Assembly (NCBI GenBank): GCA_964609625.1
Contig: CAZSRS010000028.1
Span: 1 to 53,724 of the forward strand
Source of the DNA: G963674665 sp964609625
Lineage (GTDB): Bacteria > Desulfobacterota > Desulfovibrionia > Desulfovibrionales > Desulfovibrionaceae
Direction of reading: 5' to 3'
DNA length: 53,724 nucleotides
The notes beneath the pieces are model-generated. The model was not told where the DNA came from. It did no database searches and worked only from the letters and a program-made list of their open reading frames with translations. Positions 16,846 to 25,700 of this stretch are shown here, one piece after another. The position numbers and the translations under genes were made by a program. Each line of letters begins with the position of its first letter. Position 1 is the stretch's first letter.

Positions 16846-19800
16846 ATGCGCGTCCTCAAGCAAAACGACCAGTCCTTCCTCGCCGGCGTCTTCGGATATC
16901 AGGGCAAGCTCTTCTTCTCCGCGGCCTGCATCCTGTTCTTCGACCTCGAGCACCCCGAGACCCCCTTGCCGGAAAAGGAACTCTGGCAATGCCTCAAGGG
17001 GCAGATACCCCGAGGCACGACCTTTGACACCGGCATGCCCAAGCCCGTGGCCGAAGTCCTGGTGCACGGCGCCTTCCACCCGCCGCAAGGGGCGCTTGCC
17101 CAGGCCGGCCAAGTGGCCTTCAGTTGCGGCGACGTGTCCAAGGCCCTGGCCGTGTTCGGCCCCCGCCGCTGGAGTTCCCAAGGTGAAGAGGCCGTCATCG
17201 TCCACGAAGAGCCCACCCCCGCGCCCATCCCCATCACCTGGCAAAACGCCTTTGGCGGCACGAACTTCGCCAAGAACCCCCTGGGCACGGGCCTGGACCC
17301 CGTGGCCCGTGGCGATGAAGAGCCATACCGCCCCTTGCCCCAGGTGGAATACCCGAACCAGCTCCTGGGGCGCCCCGACGACCGGCCCGAGCCCGCGTCC
17401 TTCGCCCCCATCCCGGACCCCACCTGGCCGCAGCGCGCGGGCTTCGCCGGCACCTACGACGACCACTGGCTCAAGACCCACTGGCCCCGCCTGCCCGACG
17501 ACTTTGACATGCGTCTGTTCAATACCGCGTCCCAGGACCAGTGGCACCGCGACTTTTTCAGGGGCGACGAAGGCCTGCGCATCGAGGGCATGCACCCCCT
17601 GCGCCGCGCCATCCAGTCCCGCCTGCCCGGCCTGCGCATCCGCTGCTTCGTCACCCAGCTCAAGAAACCCAGGAGCGAGCACCACGACCTCACGGACGCC
17701 TGGTTCAAGGAAGCCAGGACCAACCTGGACACAGTCTGGCTCTTCCCCGGCGCATTGCGGGGCGCGCTCTGCTTCCGTGGCGTGCTGGAGATCCAGGACG
17801 ACGAATACCGCGACGTGGCCAACGTGCTGCTGGTCACGGAAAAGCTCGACGCGCGGGGCCACCCCCTGGAGTACTACCGCGACCTGCGCGACACCTGGGT
17901 CTCCCGCCTCCTGAAGCTGGACAAGGACCCAGCGGCCAAGGGCAAGCAGCAGATCGCGGACGCCATCAACCGCTTCAAGAAGATGCCCCAGGAAATCCAG
18001 GCCAAGCTGGAGCGGAGCCTCAACCCCACGCCCCGCGCCCCCACGCCGCCCGCCGCCATGATCGCCAAGGGGCATGCCCGGCTCGACGCCTCCGAGACCC
18101 TGCTGGGCAAACTCGAGTCCATGGCCGCGGGCATGCGCGCCAAACACGGCCACCTGGTACACGTGGACATGGGCGTTTTTTCCCGCATGCGCCAGACCCT
18201 CGCCTCCCAGCGCCAGCACCTGGACAAGGTGAGCAAGACCGTGCAGGACGCGGAAAAGGAAATCCAGGAGGGGCGGCAAAAAGCCCACGCCATAGCTCTG
18301 GAGCGCAAGAAGGCCCTGGAGGCGCGCGGCATCCAGGCCGATTTCGACCCCGACGACGTGCTCCTCGGCCCCAAGGAACTGCGCTGGCAAAAGGCCTTCT
18401 GGCAGCACGTGCCCCAGTGGCAGGAGCATTTGCGCCGGAACGACGCCCTTTACGCCAAGCTCCATGACCTTGGCCTGCACGACGACAGCCTGGACAACGC
18501 CTTCCTCGGCCTGAACCCTGCGCCCCTGCGCCTGGAGCGCAGGCTCTGGGGGCTGCCCCCCGGCGCCGACGACGACCCCACGCATTTCACCATCCCGGCC
18601 GGGCTGGTACTGCCGCGCTTCATCGGCAGCGCTCCCGCGGCCCTGCATCTGCGCGAGAACGTGCCTCAGCTCCCGCCTTACCCCGCGGCCGCCCCTGACA
18701 CCCTCGTGCCCGGCTCCAAGCCGCCCCCCCAGGCGCCGTTGCTGCTGGCTGCCCGTGAGTCCAAGCCCCTGGTCATCGTGGCCGATCCCCTGGAGGCCCT
18801 GCTCCTGGTGCAGGAGTGCGGCGACCTCTGCGCCGTGCTGGCCGCGCCCGATCCCGGTGCCGATCCGGGGGAAGAAGTCGCCACGCTGGCCAAGGCCGCG
18901 CCCCTCGTACTTGTGGCCCCCACCGCCGCGGACGAGCCCCAGGCCGAGGATATCGTGGCGCGCTGGCAAAAGATCTTTCCCCAGGCCCAGCGCTGGCGTC
19001 TGCCGCACCAGGGCGTACTCCACGCTAAACGCCAGGGACAGGACCTGCGCAAATCCCTGCGCCAGATACTGCCGCCGGCGGTGCAAGAGGCCCTGCCGCC
19101 GGAGCCCGAACCAGACATCGGGCCCGACGACGTCAAGCCGGGTATGGCCATTCCCACGATCGACGTCAAGGGCTTGGTCAGCTCCGCCCAGACCCAGGCC
19201 AAGGCCAGGAGCGACGCCATCCGGCTGAAAATCACCCAGGAGGCCGAGGCGGCCAAGGCCCAAGCCATGCGGCAGATGGAAGAGACCATGCGTCGCCAGG
19301 GCCTGGAGCCGCCGGCGCTCCCCAAGCCCGAAAAATACGTGCGCGACTTCGGCGCCATGAAGAACGAGATCGCCCAGGCCCTGGCCACCTGCCGGACCAA
19401 GCTCACGGCCCAGAAACTCCTGACCCCGGAGATCAAGGAACGCCTGGCCGCGGTGGAGAGCACCAGCACCAGGATGCTGGACAAGGCCATGGCCGTGCTC
19501 CCGCCGGGGGGCGGCATCACCCTACCGGACTGGGCCAAAGAACTGCGCGCCAAACACGGCCTGGACCCCGAGACCGGCGCCGGCCCCACCAGGGAGCGCG
19601 TCCAGGCCATGCTCGCCGCGGACGACAGCTTCGCCAAGGTCAACCTCTCCAAGCTCGACCTCTCGGGCCTCGATTTCTCCGGCCGCGATCTCTCCGCCGC
19701 CATCTGCCAGAGCACCAACTTCTCGGGCTGTGCCATGCGGGGGGCGAATCTGCGCAAGGCCTTCTGCCGCGAGGCCGACTTCTCGGGCGCGGACCTCGAC

Positions 19801-20577
19801 GCCGCCGTGCTCGACTCCGCCGTTCTGCACCAGGCCGTGCTCAAGAACGCCAAGCTCACCAATACCGGCTGCCGCGCGGCACTGTTCTCCCAGGCCGATT
19901 GCAGCGGCACGGACTTCAGCGGCGCCAACCTCGAACGAGCCCTGTTCCAGAAGGCCGTGCTGCCCAAGGCCGTGCTGGCCAGGGTCCGCGCACCCCGCAC
20001 CGTGTTCAACCAGGTGGAGTTCACGAACAACAGCTTTGCCAACGCCGACCTCACGCGCACCGTGTTCGTCAAGTGCCGCTTGCAGGGGCAGGACTTCCGC
20101 GGCGTCACACTGGAGAACACCGCCTTCATCCAGGCCGGGTGCCAGGACGCCGACTTCTCCGGCGCACACATGACCAAGGTGCGCTTCCTCAAGAAAAGCG
20201 ACTGCACCAAGGCCAACTTCAGGGGCGCGCGGCTCAAGGGCGCCTCCTTCCTCGGCGCCACGCTGGCCGGGGCCGACTTCTCCGCCGCGCTGCTGGACAA
20301 GGCCATCCTCCAGGAGTGCGACTGCAAGGGCGCGGTCTTCGAACGCACCCGCGCCTGGGAGGCCCGCTTCAACCTCTCGGACCTCAGCGGCGCCAACATG
20401 CGCGGCCTGGACCTGCTCGGCGGCTCCCTGCGCAAGGCCCGCCTGACCCAGACCGACCTCACCGCGGCCAACTGCTATGGCGTGGACTTCTTCAAGGCCA
20501 CGGTGGGCGACACCGTCTTCCACCGCGCCAACCTCAAGAAAAGCCTGCTGGAGCGACGCGAGGACCTGCTGCCATGA
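16846..20577 (+). CDS. DUF2169 domain fused to C-terminal pentapeptide-repeat beta-helix (T6SS adaptor or cargo)
   Basis: A 1243-residue protein. Residues ~1-330 match the DUF2169 pattern (start MRVLKQNDQSFLAGVFGY; WQNAFGGTNFAKNPLG near 130). DUF2169 proteins are known VgrG-linked adaptors, for example the Tde2 adaptor of Agrobacterium. The middle (~380-920) is helical and charged, with coiled-coil stretches and Pro-rich linkers. Residues ~925-1243 are pentapeptide repeats of the A(D/N)LxG type (ADFSGADLDAAVLDSAVL), predicted to form a right-handed quadrilateral beta-helix of roughly 16 turns. There is no signal peptide or membrane segment. Its stop overlaps the next start (ATGA). It could be an adaptor carrying its own rigid extension, or an effector delivered on the spike; I see no catalytic motif. 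Confidence 0.85.
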   Translation: MRVLKQNDQSFLAGVFGYQGKLFFSAACILFFDLEHPETPLPEKELWQCLKGQIPRGTTFDTGMPKPVAEVLVHGAFHPPQGALAQAGQVAFSCGDVSKALAVFGPRRWSSQGEEAVIVHEEPTPAPIPITWQNAFGGTNFAKNPLGTGLDPVARGDEEPYRPLPQVEYPNQLLGRPDDRPEPASFAPIPDPTWPQRAGFAGTYDDHWLKTHWPRLPDDFDMRLFNTASQDQWHRDFFRGDEGLRIEGMHPLRRAIQSRLPGLRIRCFVTQLKKPRSEHHDLTDAWFKEARTNLDTVWLFPGALRGALCFRGVLEIQDDEYRDVANVLLVTEKLDARGHPLEYYRDLRDTWVSRLLKLDKDPAAKGKQQIADAINRFKKMPQEIQAKLERSLNPTPRAPTPPAAMIAKGHARLDASETLLGKLESMAAGMRAKHGHLVHVDMGVFSRMRQTLASQRQHLDKVSKTVQDAEKEIQEGRQKAHAIALERKKALEARGIQADFDPDDVLLGPKELRWQKAFWQHVPQWQEHLRRNDALYAKLHDLGLHDDSLDNAFLGLNPAPLRLERRLWGLPPGADDDPTHFTIPAGLVLPRFIGSAPAALHLRENVPQLPPYPAAAPDTLVPGSKPPPQAPLLLAARESKPLVIVADPLEALLLVQECGDLCAVLAAPDPGADPGEEVATLAKAAPLVLVAPTAADEPQAEDIVARWQKIFPQAQRWRLPHQGVLHAKRQGQDLRKSLRQILPPAVQEALPPEPEPDIGPDDVKPGMAIPTIDVKGLVSSAQTQAKARSDAIRLKITQEAEAAKAQAMRQMEETMRRQGLEPPALPKPEKYVRDFGAMKNEIAQALATCRTKLTAQKLLTPEIKERLAAVESTSTRMLDKAMAVLPPGGGITLPDWAKELRAKHGLDPETGAGPTRERVQAMLAADDSFAKVNLSKLDLSGLDFSGRDLSAAICQSTNFSGCAMRGANLRKAFCREADFSGADLDAAVLDSAVLHQAVLKNAKLTNTGCRAALFSQADCSGTDFSGANLERALFQKAVLPKAVLARVRAPRTVFNQVEFTNNSFANADLTRTVFVKCRLQGQDFRGVTLENTAFIQAGCQDADFSGAHMTKVRFLKKSDCTKANFRGARLKGASFLGATLAGADFSAALLDKAILQECDCKGAVFERTRAWEARFNLSDLSGANMRGLDLLGGSLRKARLTQTDLTAANCYGVDFFKATVGDTVFHRANLKKSLLERREDLLP

Positions 20578-21656
20578 AACAACTCCCCCCCCTCACTGCC
20601 GTCTCCCGCACGGAACTCCTCGCCGCCATCAAGGATGGCCGCAAGCTCGAGGCCCTGGACCTCTCCGGCCTGGACCTGCGCGCCACGAACCTCACGGGGG
20701 CGCGCTTCCAGGACTGCTCACTGCGTAACGTGAACCTCGACGCCGTGGACCTGAGCAAGTGCGGCTTCTTCAACTGCGATCTCTCAGGGGCGCGGCTCAC
20801 CAACCTCACCCTGAAGCGCGCGCTTTGGCGCGACCTCGCCCTGCGGGAGGCCGTGCTCGCCGACTCCACGTTCTCGGACTGCGTGCTCACGGGCTCGGAC
20901 TACAGCCGCGCCGACCTCACGGGCTGCACCATCGAGAAGTGCTTCCTGGACAAGGGAGCCTTTGCCGGCGCCTCCCTGCGCAAGAGCAGGATCTTCCGCT
21001 GCGCCATGCAAAAGGCCGACTTCAGCGGCGCCGACTTTTCCAACGCCTCCCTGGAGCGCGTCTCCCTCAAGAAGTCCGACCTGGCCACGGCGCGCTTCAG
21101 CCACTGCACCATGTTCAAGGTGGCCCTGCAGGGCTGCGACATGGCCGGCCAGAGCTTCCAGGGCTGCTCCCTGCGCATGGTGGTGTTCATGGGCAGCAAC
21201 CTGGCCAAGGCCGACTTCTCGGGCCTGAGCCTGGACATGTGCAACTTCATGGGTGCCACCCTCGGCGGCGCCACCTTCGAAAGGGCGCGCGCCCCCAAGA
21301 GCATGTTCGCGCGGGCCGTGCTGCACGAGGCCAACCTGCGCCAGGCAGACCTGCACATGACCAACTTCTCCGAGGCCGACGCCAGCCTGGCCGACTTCTC
21401 CGGCGCCAGCCTGACCAAGGCCGTCTTCACCGACTCCATTTGCAGGGGCGCTTCCTTTGCCCGAAGCGACTGCTCCAGGGTGGATTTCTCCCGCGCCGAC
21501 CTGAGCGCTGCGGACTTTTCCGCCGCCACCCTGGATTTTGCAAAGCTGCACCTGGCCGCACGGGAACACGCCATCTGGGAGGGCGCCCGCACGGCCCTGG
21601 CCAAGGGCGACGACCCTGAACTTGCCGAGGCCCAGGCCTGGCAACCCAGACTCTGA
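20574..21656 (+). CDS. Pentapeptide-repeat protein in T6SS spike island
   Basis: A 360-residue protein whose ATG overlaps the previous stop (ATGA). After about 35 N-terminal residues (MKQLPPLTAVSRTEL) almost all of it is pentapeptide repeats (LDLSGLDLRATNLTGARF, then ADFSGADFSNASLERVSL). It ends in a short helical cap (AAREHAIWEGARTALAKG). Predicted structure is a 14-16-turn beta-helix rod. It resembles the C-terminal module of the upstream DUF2169 protein, which suggests duplication or co-assembly. Pentapeptide rods can mimic DNA (MfpA/Qnr) or act as scaffolds; neither is shown here. Candidate T6SS cargo, immunity or spike-extension component. Confidence 0.85.
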   Translation: MKQLPPLTAVSRTELLAAIKDGRKLEALDLSGLDLRATNLTGARFQDCSLRNVNLDAVDLSKCGFFNCDLSGARLTNLTLKRALWRDLALREAVLADSTFSDCVLTGSDYSRADLTGCTIEKCFLDKGAFAGASLRKSRIFRCAMQKADFSGADFSNASLERVSLKKSDLATARFSHCTMFKVALQGCDMAGQSFQGCSLRMVVFMGSNLAKADFSGLSLDMCNFMGATLGGATFERARAPKSMFARAVLHEANLRQADLHMTNFSEADASLADFSGASLTKAVFTDSICRGASFARSDCSRVDFSRADLSAADFSAATLDFAKLHLAAREHAIWEGARTALAKGDDPELAEAQAWQPRL

Positions 21657-21689
21657 CGCGCATCGCGCCACGTATCAAGGAGACAGACC

Positions 21690-22325
21690 ATGCACGAACA
21701 CGCCCCCAACCTTGCGAACCTGGCCCCGGTCCTGGAATATGGACTGGTAGACCGTGTCGAGGAGCACGCCAAGGAACATGCCTATCGCGTGAGCACGCAG
21801 CACGGCATCTACAGCGCGCGCAGGGCCAAGAGCTGCATCCTGGCGCCCGCGCCCGGAGACGCCGTGCTGCTCTGCACCGACGCCCTGGGCAACTGCTTCA
21901 TCCTGGCCGTGCTCACCGGCGCCGAGGAGTCCAGCACCCTGGCCTTTCAGGGTGATCTACGGGTCCAGGTCCGGGGGGGCGATCTCTCCCTGGCCACTGA
22001 CCAGGAACTGTCCTGCAATGCCGGCCGGTTGCAGCTCAACGCGCCCGAGGCCGAGGCCAGCCTGGGCACGGTCTCCCTGCTCACCGGCCTGGTTCGCGCC
22101 CAGTGCCGCACCCTGGCCCTGGTGGCCGAGACCCTGGAGCAGAGCGCCCGCTCCCTCACGCAGCGTTTTGGCTCCCTGTTCCGCTCCGTGGAGGAGCACG
22201 CCGAGGTCCAAGCCGGCTCGGCCCGTTACATCGTGGAGGACACCCTGGCCGTGCACACGAAGAACAGCGTGCACATCGCCGAGGAAGACGTGAAAATCGA
22301 CGCCGAGCAGATCCATCTCGGCTAA
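21690..22325 (+). CDS. DUF3540 family protein (T6SS spike-associated)
   Basis: A 211-residue protein beginning MHEHAPNLANLAPVLEYG. The N-terminal half resembles an OB-like beta domain (ARRAKSCILAPAPGDAVLLC, then NCFILAVLTG). A middle Gly-poor helix (VSLLTGLVRAQCRTLALVAE) leads to a C-terminal beta segment (VEDTLAVHTKNSVHIAEEDV). This matches my recollection of DUF3540, a family found beside DUF2169, pentapeptide and DUF4150 genes in VgrG islands. No catalytic residues or export signal are seen. A GGAGA site precedes the ATG and it lies 33 bp after the pentapeptide gene. It is probably a spike adaptor; the biochemical role is unknown. Confidence 0.75.
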   Translation: MHEHAPNLANLAPVLEYGLVDRVEEHAKEHAYRVSTQHGIYSARRAKSCILAPAPGDAVLLCTDALGNCFILAVLTGAEESSTLAFQGDLRVQVRGGDLSLATDQELSCNAGRLQLNAPEAEASLGTVSLLTGLVRAQCRTLALVAETLEQSARSLTQRFGSLFRSVEEHAEVQAGSARYIVEDTLAVHTKNSVHIAEEDVKIDAEQIHLG

Positions 22326-22345
22326 GGACTTGTAAGGAGACCACC

Positions 22346-22753
22346 ATGTTCGCACTGATCTGGGGCGACGGCATGAACTTCGCCTTTCCAGACGTCTGCA
22401 ATACGCCGCTGGCCGCGGGCTTGCCGGTGCCCGTGCCCTATCCCAACATCTCGGAGACGGCCACCAACGTGGACCCCATGCCCAACGTGCTCATGGACTG
22501 TATGCCCACCATCAACATGGCCGGGGTGGACTCCGTGAGCGAGGGCGACGACGCCGGCGTGCAGCTCGGCGTGGCCTCGTTCATCATGAGCGGCCAAACC
22601 GGCTACCTGGTGGGGAGCGTCACCACTCTCATCGACGGTCTGCCGGCCATGCGCCTCACCAGCGTCACGCAGCAGAACTGCATGGTCAAGCTGCCCAACA
22701 GCGTGGGCATGACCATCGAGCCGGGGCAGTTCACGGTGCTAACCCTGGGGTAG
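22346..22753 (+). CDS. DUF4150 PAAR-like spike tip protein
   Basis: A 135-residue protein starting MFALIWGDGMNFAFPDVCNT, with AAGGAGA seven bases upstream. It has the DUF4150 PAAR-like signature: FPDVCNTPL near the N-terminus, PVPVPYPNI, then a Gly/Ser-rich beta core (GVASFIMSGQTGYLVGSVT) ending with PGQFTVLTLG. PAAR proteins cap the VgrG trimer and sharpen the tip. Many DUF4150 proteins carry a C-terminal toxin; this one stops right after the PAAR-like fold, so it is tip-only. Last gene of the spike island and convergent with tamB. Confidence 0.85.
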   Translation: MFALIWGDGMNFAFPDVCNTPLAAGLPVPVPYPNISETATNVDPMPNVLMDCMPTINMAGVDSVSEGDDAGVQLGVASFIMSGQTGYLVGSVTTLIDGLPAMRLTSVTQQNCMVKLPNSVGMTIEPGQFTVLTLG

Positions 22754-22766
22754 ACGTTGCGTTGCA

Positions 22767-22783
22767 TCCCGCTTCGAACGGGA
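22767..22783. terminator. Short hairpin between convergent T6SS and tam operons
   Basis: TCCCG and CGGGA pair around a CTTCGAA loop in the 43-bp gap between the DUF4150 stop and the tamB stop. Flanking GCGT and ACGC could extend the stem with a bulge. No T-run is present on either strand, so this is a weak bidirectional terminator candidate. Confidence 0.3.
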
Positions 22784-22796
22784 CGCTGCGCGGGCA

Positions 22797-25700
22797 TCAG
22801 TAATCCAGCCGCCAATTCAGGCCGATACCGCCCTGGGAGTCGGCCCCGATCTCGCTCTCCAGTTCCAGCTGGGGAAGGATCTCTACCTCCACGCTCATGG
22901 AGTCGTCCTTGGGGTTCAGCCCCTTCTGCCCCTGCACGTAGATCTTGTCGCCGATATACTTGCCGGCCTGCAGGGTCGTGCCACCTGTCTCGCCCTCTCC
23001 GGCCGAAAGGCTGTCCACGTCCAGGGCCTTCTTCATCGAGCCCAGCACATCCATGGAAGCGCCTCCGGTGTTGCCTGCCAATTGATCCAGGGCGCGGGCC
23101 AGGCGGATGGCCTGCAAGGGGGTGATCCGATCCAGGGAGCGACCGAAGAGTACGTCCGCCAGTATCTCGCTCTGTGGCACCACGGGATCGGAACTCAGGC
23201 GGAAGCTGAGGTCGTTCACCGGGCCGCTTACCGTGACCTTGGCCACGAGGTTGGCGGCACGGGCCGAGGTGACCACCTCCAGCAAGGGAGAAGGGGGTGT
23301 GCCGCCGCCGAAACGCAGCTCGCCCTGCTCTATGGTGAAATTCTTGTCCAGGAAATCGAGGCTGCCGCGCCTGACCTCGAGACCGCCGCTGATCTCCGGC
23401 GCCGCCGCCGTGCCCGTGACGTGCATGCCGCCGCTCCATTCGGAATCCAGGCCGTGCCCCCGCACGGTGAACCGGCCTGGAATCTCCACCTGCACGTCCA
23501 GGCGCACATCCATGGGCTTGGCCTTTTCATGCGGTGGCGGAGGTTCTTCCACGCCCAGACCCTTCTGCCGTACCTCCACGCTGTCGATGCCCGGAGGCAG
23601 GGACCTGGGCAGGGTAATGGCGCCCCTGTCGATGGTGACCAAACCCGAGAGCGCACCCTGTTCCGGGGTACCAGAAAACTCCAGGCCGCCCTTAACCTGG
23701 CAGGTGAAGATGTTCATGTGCACGGGCGTGAACTCGCGCATGTCGATGGCCGCGTCGTAGCGCAGTTCCTGGAGGTCGATCCCGCCGCTGCCCGAGAGCC
23801 TGCCCTTGCCGCCGTCCGTGGCCTGGAGTCTGACGATCTCGATCCTCGAGCCCGTGGCACGCATCTCCAGGCCGATGTCGGCCAGAAGCGTACCGGTGCG
23901 CAGGTTCTCGTAGCGCCCCTGTGCGATGGTCACCTCCCCGGCCAGTTGGGGCGCGTTCAGGGCGCCCGTGGCCTTGAGGTCGAAGGCGGCACGCCCCTTG
24001 AGGACTTGGTCGCTGAAACCCAGGATGTCCTGCAACAACAGGAGGTCCAGGCCGCCCGAGGCCTGGGCCGTCAGGGGCGCGTCCTCCCGCATCTCGAAGA
24101 GGAAGGGTTGCAGGGAAAAACGTGCTGGCAGCCCGGCCTGGGCCTTGGCCAGGGGCGTTTCCTCACGCCCAGATACTGTGGACACCGTGGACACGGCAGA
24201 AAGGGTGAGTTCGGCAGTGGCGCGGCAACTGTCCTGGGTCAGTTCCACCTCAGCCCGCAACGCCAGGGGTGGCAGGTCCAGGCCCTGCTCCCGTGCGGCT
24301 GGACCGGCCAACTGGAGCTCCTTGCCCAGCAGGTTCGCGCTCAGACGCGGCGCGGCCGGCGTACCCTGGAGCCTGAGGTCGAGGTCCAGGCCGCCCGAGG
24401 GGGCCAGCCCCCCGTCCAGGTCCAGGCGTTGCAGCGTCTCCAGCCGCAGCCCAGCGAGCCGGGCCTGCAGATCGGTCCTGTCCGGCTCCCAGAGCCCCGA
24501 GGCCGTAAGTATCGCCGTATCCAGCTCCAGTTCCAGATTGTCCAGCCTGTAGCCCCGACCTTGCCCCTCGAGCCGCATCGGGCCGCGCAACCTGAAGGGC
24601 AGGCTGGCGTAGTCGCCCCTCAGGGAATCCAGCCTGACGCGGGGTGCTGGCCCGGCCAGGGAGCCCTCGCCCCCAATCGCCAGGGTGAAAGGCTTGTCAA
24701 CGCGGCCTCCGGCCGTGGCTTCGAAACGCATCTCCTGTTGCCGCAGCGCGGCCTTGAGTTCCAGGCTTTCCACCGTTATGCCGTCGGTCCGCACGTCCCT
24801 GGCCGTGAGCTTCAGTTGTGCGTCCGGGGCCAGGAGGTCGTCGCCATGGGCGTCGATGTCCAGCAGCGCGACGCCGACGCCGGCCAGGTGCAGGGAGCGC
24901 GCTTCACCGCGCAGTGTTGCCGTCTGCCGCTCCCCCCGTGGAGCCAATTCGACGTGCAGCTCCGCCCCGCCAGAGAGGTCCAGGCCGGCCAAGGTGCCCA
25001 GCCAGTCCAGCCGCTGGGCGCGCAGGCCGAGCCGTCCCTCCAGGGGAGGGCCGGAAAAGTGGATGCGCAAGTTTCCGTCAAGCTCCGTTCCCGGCAGCGT
25101 CACACGCAGGGGAGCCAAGGCCAAGGTCTCGGGCTCCAGAACATAGCGCCCCATGGCGGCCAGGGACAGTTCGGTGCTGTCCAGGCTCAGGGAAAAGGGC
25201 GAACTCTCCACCGCACCCCGCTCCCCTTCCAGGGGCACGCCAGCTTGGCTGCCCGTGACGCGCAGGGAGACGTTGCGAAACACGCGCTCGCCCAATTGCA
25301 GGGAAGCCGCGCCGGCATCGGCCTCGATATCCAGGCGGGCCAGGGTTCCGGCCAACTTGGCCGTGAGCGGCTTGAGGCCCTGGACGTGCAAACCCTGGTC
25401 GCGCAGACCCTCGGGCAGGTCCAGGTGTGTCGGCGGCGTGAGCCACAACGCGGCCTCGATGCCCTGGTCCTCCAGCCCGTAGGTCCCCGAGGCCTCCAGG
25501 ACAGTGGCCGCCGTGAGCAGGGCCTTATGCAGGGTGACGTGGGTCTCGGAGACGTCCACCTTCAGTTCCAGGTCCAGGTTTTGCCCGATGAAGGCGGCCA
25601 ACTCCGGTTGCAGGCCCTGGAGCCGCTCCACGCTGCCCGAAACCGTCGCCGTGATGCCGCGCTTCATGTCACCCTTGGCCGTTGCCCTGAACTGGAGCGC

